Below are positions 53,230 through 63,550 of a stretch of 64,000 nucleotides of DNA, one piece after another. A model generated the notes under the pieces. It made no database searches and was not told the DNA's origin. It worked only from the letters and a program-made list of their open reading frames with translations. The stretch lies in the NCBI GenBank assembly GCA_033064195.1, contig JARBJD010000015.1, positions 310,001 through 374,000 on the forward strand, written 5' to 3'. This DNA comes from Blattamonas nauphoetae (Eukaryota; Preaxostyla; Oxymonadida). Position numbers and translations under genes: made by a program. Position 1 is the first letter of the stretch. Every line of letters starts with the position of its first letter.

Positions 53230-53720
53230 TTGACCAAAAGAAGTTCTTTTCTAAGTCTGCCCTGATCGATGAGGGCACGCGAATGATTTGGTTTCATTCC
53301 ACAGTGAAGGGGACGAGGAATCCAAAAGCGAAAGTGGGGAGTCAGTCAGAAGACGTTCAGGAAGGAGCGAAGACCCTCGCAGAATGACCCCTTGTTCGAC
53401 CCTCGTGGGATCACAACAATGTGGCCCCTGATGACACGGTCCGTGGAGCAGCTGAGCAGAGTTCGTCCAATCTCGGCTGAATCGCCCCTGGCCAACCAGA
53501 GACTGTTCGGCGGCAATGAAAGAAACGCATAGCAATCCATCGAGACCACAACCATCTTCAACTGTGACTTCGTCCTTCCACCCTTTCGGATCCCCCAAAC
53601 ATCAAATTGTGGGAGTGTTGGGGTTGGGAGGGTGTCTGAGAAGAGAAAGAGATTGAAACTGGTGGAATCCTGAAAATACAAACATCGAACTCCAAAAAAG
53701 GAGAACATACCTCAAACAGT
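53230..53720. other. Non-family insert in the unit 4/5 spacer, possible gene fragment
   Basis: This replaces the usual spacer. The minus strand has a 120-codon frame (53708-53346) that reads as real protein in its middle (FLSLPPNSLWLARGDSAE, then DRVIRGHIVVIPRGS) and ends at 53346. A neighbouring frame continues to 53251. It looks like a piece of a host gene moved here; not identified. Confidence 0.35.
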
Positions 53721-53830
53721 TCGTGGGTGGCTGTGAAGGGTGGGAGTGCGGGTAACATCTCATTTCGACGAGATAAACGAGATGTGTTTCTGAGATGGTG
53801 GAAAAGTCGATATTGGGAAAGATAATCTGG

Positions 53831-53941
53831 TCACAATGCATCGTTCAGGGACGCAAGGAATTGTTTGGAGAGAGGACGGTTGACGATGTGACAGTCAATG
53901 ACAGCCGCGTTGAGAACGACGAACCCAAATGAGCAAACCAT
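53831..53941 (-). CDS. 36-codon conserved small ORF, unit 5
   Basis: Reads MVCSFGFVVLNAAVIDCHIV and then NRPLSKQFLASLNDAL. 139 bp past the stop of copy 5. Confidence 0.35.
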   Translation of the reverse strand: MVCSFGFVVLNAAVIDCHIVNRPLSKQFLASLNDAL

Positions 53942-54079
53942 TTCTGGACGATTGGAGGCGATCCCAGAATCTGTTCATCGGCGTCAGCAATCAGTGCATT
54001 CCCAACATCCGAGGAGAGTCCGCAGAAATGAAGTGGAGTCATTCGAGAGAGGCAGCTTCGACGTGTCATTTGCGAAATC

Positions 54080-55159
54080 TCACCATTCAGGGATTTCCAC
54101 ATTCGATCCCAGTAATTGCGAGATCGAGTGACAATAACGAGCAACAACATTGCCATACTCTCCATCCATGTCGTATTTCATCATCTGTTCGAGTGTGTCT
54201 TCGAATCCTTCCGAAATCAAAGCTTCCATCATCCGTTTCGCTGATTGGGACACTTCTCGGTCGTGTTTCTTCCATTCTTGAAGTGATTTCTTGAAGGTAA
54301 AGAGAATATTCCAGAGAACATCATTTCTTTCGATGAACGATAGACAACTTGAGAATGCCATCGCAATCGGAGATGCGACAACAAACTCCAACGTTGCAAT
54401 ATGAAACGGGCCTATTAGAAGGAGGGTGCTCAATAGACACACGAACGACTCGAGTAAATCCCCACTGAATATTTGCCTATGTGAGATCAGAAATGTCACA
54501 AGTTCAGACGATGGCAGCACGACATTCTGAAAGATCATTTCACGATGGTTGAATGCATCGACTACAGAAGTGATGCCAAGCATCCTGAGAGATAGTGGAG
54601 ATGCGAGGCTGTGGGAATTGATGATGATGAAAATGAGATTGTTTATCATTGTTTCATTTCCGGAAATTGGCAGTGTGTGAGGTTGAACAGCCGCGAAGAC
54701 ATTGTGGATGAGATCTGATTCCAGGAGACTCCAGAGGACTCGATTCGCTGCACACCCTGCTGTTTTGTGGAGAAACGATAACGCTGCTGCCATCAATATC
54801 GAATGTGGAGATGACAGGAGAGTGGAAATGCTCTCAATCAAACCGGAAGGTGATCCGTCTGAAGAGGGAACGAGGTCAGTCACGAGTTTTGGAGCAGAAT
54901 CCAGGTTGCCCCACCGCGACGCGAGGTCACTCAGAAATTGGTGTGCTTTGAATAGATGAGCATCGTCAAAAGGATAGTCAGCTTTCACAAGATTAACAAG
55001 TGAATTGTAAATCTCTGATTGATGATAAAACGACAAATCTGAGTTCTCATGGAATTTCAGGAAAGGTTCTTCGCTAAACATGATTGTCGAAGGTGATTCA
55101 TGTGGACTGGTCAAACAAGGACCACTAAGCTTGATCAAAGAGGTAATTCCTTTTTCCAT
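54080..55159 (-). CDS. Tandem family copy 5 (359 aa)
   Basis: ATG at 55159 (MEKGITSLIKLSGPCL). Core: EEPFLKFHENSDLSF, TDLVPSSDGSPSGLIESIST, NHREMIFQNVVLPSSELVTF. The last 40 codons (KYDMDGEYGNVVARYCHSIS) are shared almost base for base with copy 7, a sign of sequence exchange. Confidence 0.75.
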   Translation of the reverse strand: MEKGITSLIKLSGPCLTSPHESPSTIMFSEEPFLKFHENSDLSFYHQSEIYNSLVNLVKADYPFDDAHLFKAHQFLSDLASRWGNLDSAPKLVTDLVPSSDGSPSGLIESISTLLSSPHSILMAAALSFLHKTAGCAANRVLWSLLESDLIHNVFAAVQPHTLPISGNETMINNLIFIIINSHSLASPLSLRMLGITSVVDAFNHREMIFQNVVLPSSELVTFLISHRQIFSGDLLESFVCLLSTLLLIGPFHIATLEFVVASPIAMAFSSCLSFIERNDVLWNILFTFKKSLQEWKKHDREVSQSAKRMMEALISEGFEDTLEQMMKYDMDGEYGNVVARYCHSISQLLGSNVEIPEW

Positions 55160-55599
55160 TGAAACGAAACGAGGATCATCCCATTGGTCGTCATTTTGTC
55201 GTTTGGGCATAATCCTTGTACAATGCACGAATTGTTCGAAGAAATGAAATGAAGAAGAATAGAATAATGAAATTAATCATCACTGGCAACAAATATCTTC
55301 CTGCCTGGCTTGCTGCACTTTCGATGGGAGTTTCTCAGTCTAGGTCTGCATACGAGCAATAATCACTTTTCCAACCAACCACAAACGCGGGTGAAGTCAG
55401 AAATTTCGAATTGTTGAAGATGGGGAGTTGAGAGTGTGATGGACGGACAAAATGTGGCGACGATTCTCGTTCATGGCGAAGAGACGGTAAGAACAGAATT
55501 GTTCCGAAAATGACATGTTCACACAATTGGGCGCGAGGTGGGCTGTGTTCAAGATCGATACCGTCCAGTTCAGTGAAAAAGAGTTCGTGTTCAGAAATG

Positions 55600-56340
55600 C
55601 AACAAATTGAGTGAGCAGGACAGAATAAGGGCAGGCCAATCCAACCGTGTTTCATCGAAGAACGGCTCAACATCAGAAAATGACAACAGTGCAACTCCAA
55701 ACTCGTCTGGTTGTGTTGGAAGTGATGAACGACCAAAACGCCAGCGCAGAATCCAATTCCAGCAGAGGAACGAGATGGCTGGCCATTCCAGTTCCGATCG
55801 TGCCAGCCGAGTTGTGGAGTCCATTCTGTCGTTTGGAGTGGAATGGACGGCGATCTGAAGAGAGTGACGACAGTGTTGAGAAGAGAGCTCGTTTGGAGGA
55901 GTGTTGGCGTGATGGAGTTCCTCATCGTCTGAAAAGCGATTCAACGCATGCACAGTCCAAAGGGCGAGAAATCCTGCGATCATTCAGCCTTCCAAAAGTG
56001 TCATCGGAACAGCGCCTCGTTGGTTGCTTCTGATCCATCCTTTCCTGTCGCTGACGAGCTAACTTGGAAGGTGTCCAAAATCGACATCAGAGAGGCGTTT
56101 AAGGGATCAGAAGTCTTTCTTATTCGCTTCGAAACGTGAGCTTGCAGATGAATCGCCGAAACCGGTTGTGGAACAAGTTACTCCATCTCTGACGATGTAC
56201 CGGGAAGAGAAAACCTTGGGTTGACCAACAGACTCATTGAGAGTGCTTGGGTTCTTTGATTTCGGAAGGCTGTTTGTTGCTCGTTTCCAGGAACGAGAAT
56301 TACGAGTGAGAGGACAGTCAACTGGCGTGATGATCATGGA
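55600..56340. other. Non-family insert in the unit 5/6 spacer
   Basis: It lies between recognisable spacer parts (homologous up to about 55590 and again from about 56345). Plus-strand frames (55607-55858, 55647-56033, 55948-56139) read partly like protein (SKIDIREAFKGSEVF, then in another frame LRVLGFFDFGRLFVARFQE). It probably contains a decayed gene piece; not identified. Confidence 0.35.
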
Positions 56341-56456
56341 ACCAATAGTGTGTGGCTGTGGAATGGTTGAAATGTGAGATGCACTTCATTTCGACGAGAT
56401 AAACGAGATGTGTTGCTGAGATGGTTCAAAAGTCGAGAATGGGAAAGATAATCTGG

Positions 56457-56567
56457 TCACAATGCATCGTTCAGGGACGCAAGGAATTGTTTGGAGAGAG
56501 GACGGTTGACAATGTGACAGTCAAAGACGGCCGCGTTGAGAACGACGAACCCAAAAGAGCAAACCAT
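56457..56567 (-). CDS. 36-codon conserved small ORF, unit 6
   Basis: Reads MVCSFGFVVLNAAVFDCHIV and then NRPLSKQFLASLNDAL, the consensus form. 152 bp past the stop of copy 6. Confidence 0.35.
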   Translation of the reverse strand: MVCSFGFVVLNAAVFDCHIVNRPLSKQFLASLNDAL

Positions 56568-56718
56568 TTCTGGACGATTGGATGCGATCACAGAATCTGT
56601 TCGTCAGCATCAGCAATCAATGCATTCCCAACATCCGAGGAGAGTCCGCAGAAGTGAATATATGCGATTTGAGAGACACAATTTTGATGCGTCAATTGAG
56701 ATCTCACCATTTTGGGAT

Positions 56719-57858
56719 TTAAACATTCGATCCCAGTTTCTGTGAGATTGAATGACAATTTTTAGCAAGACGGAAACCAAAATATCCGTCCTTGTTGCTC
56801 CTCAGCTTCTGTTCGAGTGTGTCTTCGAAGCCTTCCGAAAACAGAGCTTCAATCATCCGTTTTTTACATTTGACCACTTCTGCGCCTTCTTCCTTCCAAA
56901 ATTCGAGTGATTCGCTGATGTTGGTGAGATTAGTCCAGAGATCACCATCATCTTCGACGAACGAGAGACAACTTGACAATGCCATCACAATCGAAGATGT
57001 GATGACGAAATCCAATGTGGGACGATGATATGGAGCTATTGTAATGAATCTGTCCAATAGCCACGTGAATAAGTTGAAAGTGTCTCCATTGAGATTGTAT
57101 CGATTTGAGATCAGAAATGTCACAAATTGAGACGATGGAAGAACGACCTTCTGAAAGATCACTTCACGATGGTTGAATTTCTCAACGGCAGCAGTGAAGC
57201 CAAGTTGACCGACATAAAAAGGACGAGCGAGTTCGAGGCTTAATTTAATGACATTAACGAGCTTGCTGAATATCGTTCCATTTAATGATGTTGGCAGGAT
57301 GTGAGTTTGAGCAGTCGCCAACAGTTTGGTGATGAGATCGGACTCCACGAGAAGATGTCGAACAGCCAACGATGAATTGCGCATTGATTCGTACAGGAAT
57401 GATATCGCTGCTGCAACCACTCTCGAGTGGGGAGATGACAGCAGAGTGACAATGCTATCAATAAACCCGGATGTCGATCCGGCTGAAGAGGGAACGAGGT
57501 CTTTGATAATTGAATCTGCAAGTTTGATTTCGTCTTGTTTCGGCTCGAGCATCTTCAACAATTCGACAGCTTGGTCCTGAACGGCTTCGTCAAAAGGAGA
57601 ATCCTGTTCCACACGAGCCACAAGAGACGAGTAAAGGATCGATCCGTCTGAAAAGGGCAATTCTTTGCTTGTTTCCATGGCGAGGAAAGATGCTCTTGAA
57701 AGAGATTGTCCGAATACAGAATTCACAAATGCCCCTTTTGGAATTATAAAGGAAACTGTTCTCCCAATGAGTTGCTCAAATTCGTCGTTGGAGTTATCAT
57801 TTTCTCCGTCTGTGTCGTCACAATTTCCGTCTATGTCGTCAAAGATTCTGCTAAGCAT
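56719..57858 (-). CDS. Tandem family copy 6 (379 aa), divergent acidic N-terminus
   Basis: ATG at 57858. The N-terminus is acidic (DDIDGNCDDTDGENDNSNDE), then EQLIGRTVSFIIPKGAFVNS, a segment shared only with copy 8. Core: DLVPSSAGSTSGFIDSIVTL, NHREVIFQKVVLPSSQFVTF, APYHRPTLDFVITSSIVMAL, GFEDTLEQKL. It ends at KLGSNV without an extension. Copies 6 and 8 form a subtype with a different leader. Confidence 0.75.
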   Translation of the reverse strand: MLSRIFDDIDGNCDDTDGENDNSNDEFEQLIGRTVSFIIPKGAFVNSVFGQSLSRASFLAMETSKELPFSDGSILYSSLVARVEQDSPFDEAVQDQAVELLKMLEPKQDEIKLADSIIKDLVPSSAGSTSGFIDSIVTLLSSPHSRVVAAAISFLYESMRNSSLAVRHLLVESDLITKLLATAQTHILPTSLNGTIFSKLVNVIKLSLELARPFYVGQLGFTAAVEKFNHREVIFQKVVLPSSQFVTFLISNRYNLNGDTFNLFTWLLDRFITIAPYHRPTLDFVITSSIVMALSSCLSFVEDDGDLWTNLTNISESLEFWKEEGAEVVKCKKRMIEALFSEGFEDTLEQKLRSNKDGYFGFRLAKNCHSISQKLGSNV

Positions 57859-58783
57859 GTTGAAGGGGATGAATATATTGTTGAACTGACAATGTTGACG
57901 ATGTGAAGATGAATAGGATCATCCCATTGTTCATCACTTTTCGATGAAAAAGAAACGAGTTGCATAATACGCGAACCATTCCACGAAATGTTATCAACAC
58001 GAAAAGACTAAACGATCCAAACATCAATGACAACAAATAAATGCCTATCTGGCAAGTTCGACATTTGTCGAATGATTCTGAGGTGACGTCCACACATCCA
58101 ATTTATCCTCCTTCCAACAGCAAAAAACAAAGCAGGTGAAGCCAGATCCTTCAAAATGTGGATGAGAGACACTTCGGAGTCTGAATGACAGAACAAGAGA
58201 GACGATGATGCGCAACCATTTCGACAACTTCAGAACAGCATGTGTGTTCGGAAATGGCATGTGGAAACAATGGGATGAGAGTTGTGATTCATTTGATGTC
58301 GATATCGTTCAGTTCAATGAAAAAGAGTTCGTGTACAGAAATGCCAGAAAGAACGTCGCGAGAAGAGTCATATGGTAGAATAAATCAAAAACTGTCCACC
58401 TCACGAAGGCTAAGCATCAATTTATGACTGAATGAGAACGACAAACTCGTGGTTTCGTGGGGTGGCGAAGGATGACGATTCTTCGAAATGAATGAACCAG
58501 TTTGCACAACAAGGACCAAAATCCAGTGTCTCAGCTGTACAGGAGAGAATGGGAGAAAATGATGATGAAGAGATGACACAAAAAGAGAGGAAGACGAAGA
58601 ATGACCAAAACACAGAAAATGCCGATAGAATGAAAAGAAAATGACCAAAAAAGCATGACACACCTCAAACAAATCGTGGATGGCTGTGGAATGGCGGGAA
58701 TGTGGGGTCATCCCATTTCGACGAGATAAACGAGATGTGTTTCTGAGATGGTGGAAAAGTCGAGATTGGGAAAGATAATCTGG

Positions 58784-58894
58784 TCACAATGCATCGTTCA
58801 GGGACACCAGGAATTGTTTGGAGAGAGGACGGTTGACGAGGTGACAGTCAAAGACAGCCGCGTTGAGAACGACGAACCCAAAAGAGCAAATCAT
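58784..58894 (-). CDS. 36-codon conserved small ORF, unit 7
   Basis: Reads MICSFGFVVLNAAVFDCHLV and then NRPLSKQFLVSLNDAL. 140 bp past the stop of copy 7. Confidence 0.35.
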   Translation of the reverse strand: MICSFGFVVLNAAVFDCHLVNRPLSKQFLVSLNDAL

Positions 58895-59033
58895 TTCTGG
58901 CGATTGGAACCGATCCCTGAATCTGTTCATCTGTACCAGCAATCAGCGCATTCCCGACATCCGAGGCGAGTCCGCAGAAATGAGTTGGTGTCATTGGAGA
59001 GAGGTGACTTTGACGCATCACTTCAGATGAAAT

Positions 59034-60110
59034 CTATCTTCGCCTCGGCACATTCGATCCCAGCAATTGCGAGATCGAGTGGCAATAACGAGCAACAACA
59101 TTGCCATACTCTCCATCCATGTCGTATTTCATCATCTGTTCGAGTGTGTCTTCAAATCCTTCCGAAATCAGAGCTCGCGTCATCCGTTTCCCAGATTGGA
59201 TCACTTCTGGGCCGTGGTTCCTCCATTCATCCAGCGAAGAATTGAAGTAACTGAGGATCCGCCAGAGATCACGACATTCCTCGGCGAACGAGAGACAACT
59301 TGAGAATGCCATCGCAACCGGAGATGCGAGAACAAACTCCAATGTTGGACGATGAAATGGGCAGATTCGAAGGAGTGTGGTCAACATGCACAAGAAAGTG
59401 AGGAATAAATCACCATTGAGGATGTAGCGATTGGAGATCAGAAATGTCAAAAGTTCAGACGACGGAAGCACGACATTCTGAAAGATCAGTTCACGATGGA
59501 TGGATTGCTTGCCAGCAGTAGTGATGTCAATCGTCCGGGGATCTGAGGGAAGTGCAAGTCTGATGCAATGTTCGATGAGGCAGAGGAGATGGTCAAATAT
59601 CTCTTCATTTCCAGCCATTGGCAGAGTGTGAGGTTGAAGAGTCGCTAACACTTTGATGACGAGATCAGACTCCGCGAGAAGACATCGGATTTCTTCTGGT
59701 GAATACTGCATGGCGAAGCGTACGAACCACAACGTTGCCTTAACCACAGTCGAGTGGGGAGACGACAAAAGAGTGACAATGCTCTCCACAAAGCCAGAAG
59801 GTGACCCTGCCGAAGAGGGAACGAGGTCAGTCACGAGTTTTGGAGCATAATCCAGGTTTCCCCATCTCGACGCGAGGTCACTCAGAAATAGGTGTGCTCT
59901 GCCTTGAAGAGCATTGCCAAAATGATATTCCGCTTTCACAAGAGCAACAAGGGAGTTGTAAAGTGTTGATTTGTCCTCGAACGACAACCCGAAGTTCGAA
60001 TCGTAATTCAGGAATGCTTCAGGATCTGTTTTGACACCCGAGTGTGTTGTGGGCGATACTTTCAAACAGACATCAAAGGGTGAGTTCAGAGAAATTGGTT
60101 GGTCCTCCAT
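59034..60110 (-). CDS. Tandem family copy 7 (358 aa), mosaic
   Basis: ATG at 60110 (MEDQPISLNSPFDVCLK), the same leader type as copy 2. The middle (YHFGNALQGRAHLFLSDLAS, CRLALPS-like region) is nearly identical to copy 2. The end (KYDMDGEYGNVVARYCHSIS) is nearly identical to copy 5. The core is intact, so probably functional. Confidence 0.75.
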   Translation of the reverse strand: MEDQPISLNSPFDVCLKVSPTTHSGVKTDPEAFLNYDSNFGLSFEDKSTLYNSLVALVKAEYHFGNALQGRAHLFLSDLASRWGNLDYAPKLVTDLVPSSAGSPSGFVESIVTLLSSPHSTVVKATLWFVRFAMQYSPEEIRCLLAESDLVIKVLATLQPHTLPMAGNEEIFDHLLCLIEHCIRLALPSDPRTIDITTAGKQSIHRELIFQNVVLPSSELLTFLISNRYILNGDLFLTFLCMLTTLLRICPFHRPTLEFVLASPVAMAFSSCLSFAEECRDLWRILSYFNSSLDEWRNHGPEVIQSGKRMTRALISEGFEDTLEQMMKYDMDGEYGNVVARYCHSISQLLGSNVPRRR

Positions 60111-60992
60111 TGAATTGACAATTTGATCATCCCACCACAAGTCTTTTCGCAATGATGTTGTGTAAAAAAAGACATAATTGACAAATTTCAAAGTCGACTG
60201 TATTTACAATAAAGAGAAGAATGAGATGAATCATCATTTACAACGACAATCTCCCTGTCTGGCATGTTGAACATTCAGCGAGAGTTTCTCTGTCCATGTC
60301 AGCGTGTCCACAATGTTCGCTTTCCAACAGCAAACAACAAAGCAGGTGAAGTCAGATCCTTCAAAATGTGGACGAGAGATACTTCTGAGTCTGAATGACG
60401 GATGAAGAGCGGGGATGATTCGCGCCCATTTCGATGACATCAGAACAACATGTGTGTTCGGAAATGGCATGTTGAAACAATTGGATGGGAGTTGTGATTC
60501 ATTTGATGTCGATATCGTTCAGTTCAGTGAAAATGAGTTGGTGCTCAGAATGGTCAGACAATTCGGCATATGAACAGAGCCAGGAGAGAAGGAATCAAGA
60601 ATTACCCTCCAAACGTAGGTTCAGCATCAACAAATGACGGAGTGGGGATGGTGACCTCGTGGATTCGTGGTGTGGAGATGAACGGCGATTATTCGTGCAG
60701 AATGAGCAAGATCGCGCAACAAGGACCAAAATCCGATTTTGTTAGCTGCTGGGAGAGAATGGGAGAAAAATATGACAATGAGATGACACAAAGGAGAGGA
60801 AGATGGAAAATGAACTAAAAAGAAACAGGTGATTGGCTGAAAAAGAAAGCGGCCAAAAAAGCATGACACACCTCAAACAATACGTGGGTGGCTGCAAAAG
60901 GGCGGGAATGCAGCGTGCATCTCATTTGGACGAGATAAACGAGAATTGTTTTGGAGATGGTCCAAAAGTCGAGATTGGGAAAGATAATCAGG

Positions 60993-61103
60993 TCACAACG
61001 CATCGTTGAGGGACGCAAGGAATTGTTTGGAGAGAGGACGGTTGACGATGTGACAGTCAAAGACAGCCGCGTTGACAACAACGAACCGAAGAGAGCAGAC
61101 CAT
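60993..61103 (-). CDS. 36-codon conserved small ORF, unit 8
   Basis: Reads MVCSLRFVVVNAAVFDCHIV and then NRPLSKQFLASLNDAL. 126 bp past the stop of copy 8. Confidence 0.35.
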   Translation of the reverse strand: MVCSLRFVVVNAAVFDCHIVNRPLSKQFLASLNDAL

Positions 61104-61228
61104 TTCTGGACGATTGGAGGCGATCACAGAATCTGTTCATCGGCACCAGCAATCACAGCATTCCCAATATCCGAGACGAGTCCGCAGAAATGTGTGTGGA
61201 GTCATTCGAGAGAGACTCCTTCGACGTG

Positions 61229-62371
61229 TCATTGACGATACAACCATTGCGGTCTTTCCACATTCGATCCCAGCAAGAGCGAGATTGATTGACAAGCCTG
61301 AACAACATCTCGGCCATTATCTCCGCTCTGTTCGTTCATCGTCATCTGTTCGAGGGTGTCTTCGACGCCTTCCAAAATCAGAGATTGTATCACTTCTGGG
61401 CTGTGAGTCATCCAACATTTGAGCAAATAGTTGATGTTCATAAGAAGCGATTTTCGAAGATAATCTCCGACGAATGAGAGACAACTTGACAATGCCATCG
61501 CAATCGGAGATGCGAGAACAAATTCCAATGTTGGACGATGAAATGGGCCCAGGCGAAGGAGGGTTGCCAATAGAGTCATGAAGGAGGGGAGCAACCATCC
61601 TTTGAGGATGTATCGATTTGTGATCAGAAATGTCACAAATTGAGACGATGGAAGCAAGACCTTCCGAAAGATCATTTCACGATGGTTGGATTGGTCGACG
61701 GCAGAAGTGATGCCAAGTTGACCGACATAAAAAGGACGAGTGAGTTCGAGGCTTAATTTAATGACATTAACGAGCTTGCTGAATATCGGTCCATTTATTG
61801 ATGTTGGCAGGATGTGAGTTTGAGCAGTCGTGAACAGTTTGGTGATGAGATCGGACTCCACGAGAAGATGTCGAACAGCCAACGATGAATTGCGCATTGA
61901 TTCGTACAGGAATGATATCGCTGCTGCAACCACTCTCGAGTGGGGAGATGACAGCAGAGTGACAATGCTATCAATAAACCCGGATGTCGATCCGGCTGAA
62001 GAGGGAACGAGGTCTTTGATAATTGAATCAGCAAGTTTGATTTCGTCTTGTTTCGGCTCGAGCATCTTCAACAATTCGACAGCTTGGTCCTGAACGGCCT
62101 CGTCAAAAGGAGATTCCTGTTCCACACGAGCCACAAGAGACGAGTAAAGGATCGATCCGTCTGAAAAGGGCAATTCTTTGCTTGTTTTCATGGTGATGAA
62201 AGATGCTCTGGAAAGAGATTGTCCGAATACAGAATTCACAAATGCCCCTTTTGGAATTATAAAGGATACTGTTCTCCCAATGAGTTGCTCAAATTCTTCG
62301 TCTGTGTCATCATAGTCTCCGTCTGTGTCGGCAAATCCTCCGTCTGTGTCGTCAAAGATTCCACTAAGCAT
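61229..62371 (-). CDS. Tandem family copy 8 (380 aa), mosaic
   Basis: ATG at 62371. The leader is an Asp/Thr repeat (FDDTDGGFADTDGDYDDTDE) followed by EQLIGRTVSFIIPKGAFVNS as in copy 6; identity to copy 6 is very high up to about residue 210. The C-terminal third (SCLSFVGDYLRKSLLMNINY, then GVEDTLEQMTMNEQSGD) is instead nearly identical to copy 9. Core intact. Confidence 0.75.
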   Translation of the reverse strand: MLSGIFDDTDGGFADTDGDYDDTDEEFEQLIGRTVSFIIPKGAFVNSVFGQSLSRASFITMKTSKELPFSDGSILYSSLVARVEQESPFDEAVQDQAVELLKMLEPKQDEIKLADSIIKDLVPSSAGSTSGFIDSIVTLLSSPHSRVVAAAISFLYESMRNSSLAVRHLLVESDLITKLFTTAQTHILPTSINGPIFSKLVNVIKLSLELTRPFYVGQLGITSAVDQSNHREMIFRKVLLPSSQFVTFLITNRYILKGWLLPSFMTLLATLLRLGPFHRPTLEFVLASPIAMALSSCLSFVGDYLRKSLLMNINYLLKCWMTHSPEVIQSLILEGVEDTLEQMTMNEQSGDNGRDVVQACQSISLLLGSNVERPQWLYRQ

Positions 62372-63296
62372 GTTGAATGTGATAAATAGATTGCTGGATA
62401 GCTGATGTTGACGATGTGAAGATGAATAGGATCATCCCATTGTTCATCACTTTTCAAAGAGAATGAAACGAGTTGCATTATTCACAAACCATTCCATGAA
62501 ATGTTATCAACACGAAAAGACTAAACAATTTAATCATCAATGACAACCAATAAATGCCTATCTGGCAAGTTCGACATTCATCGATTGATTCTGAGGTGAC
62601 GTCCACACATCCAGCTTGTTCACCGTCCAACAGCAAAGAACAAAGCAGGTGAAGCCAGATTCTTCAAAATGTGGATGAGAGACACTTCGGAGTCTAAATG
62701 ACAGAACAAGAGAGGTGATGATTCGCGCCCATTTCGAAGACATGATCGTCGCACGTGTGTCCGGAAACGGCATGTTCAAACAATGGGATGGGAGTTGTGA
62801 TTGATTTGATGTCGATACCATTCAGTTCAGTGGATGGGAATGCGAGATGAGAGAGGCCAGACAATGCGTCACCAAACCAGGGTTAGGTTAGAATAAATCA
62901 ACAATTGTCCACTCCACGAAGGCTAAGCATCACTTTATGATGGAATGAGAACGACAACCTCGTTGTCTCGTGGGGTGGCGAAGGATGACGATTCTTCGAA
63001 ATGAATGAACCAGTTTGCACAACAAGGACCAAAATCCAGTGTCTTAGCTGTACAGGAGAGAATGGGAGAAAATGAGAATGAAGAGATGACATAAAAAGAG
63101 AGGAAGACGGAGAGAGAACAAAACACAGAAAATGCCGATAGAAGAAAAAGAAAATGACCAAAAAAGCATGACACACCTCAAACAAATCGTGGATGGCTGT
63201 GGAATGGCGGGAATGTGGGGTCATCCCATTTCGACGAGATAAACGAGAAGTGTTTCAGAGATGGTTCAAAAGTCGAGATTGGGAAAGATAATCTGG

Positions 63297-63407
63297 TCAC
63301 AATGCATCGTTGAGGGACGCCAGGAATTGTTTGGAGAGAGGACGGTTGACGATGTGACAGTCAAAGACAGCCGCGGTGAGAACGACGAACCCACAAGAGC
63401 ATACCAT
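63297..63407 (-). CDS. 36-codon conserved small ORF, unit 9
   Basis: Reads MVCSCGFVVLTAAVFDCHIV and then NRPLSKQFLASLNDAL. 144 bp past the stop of copy 9. Confidence 0.35.
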   Translation of the reverse strand: MVCSCGFVVLTAAVFDCHIVNRPLSKQFLASLNDAL

Positions 63408-63550
63408 TTCTGGACGATTGGAGGCGATCCCAGAACCTGTTCATCCGCACCAGCAATCATAGCATTCCCAAGATCCGAGGAGAGTTCGCAGAAATGAGTC
63501 GGAGCCATTCGAGAGAGGCAGCTTTGACGCGTCATTTGAGATGCAATCGG

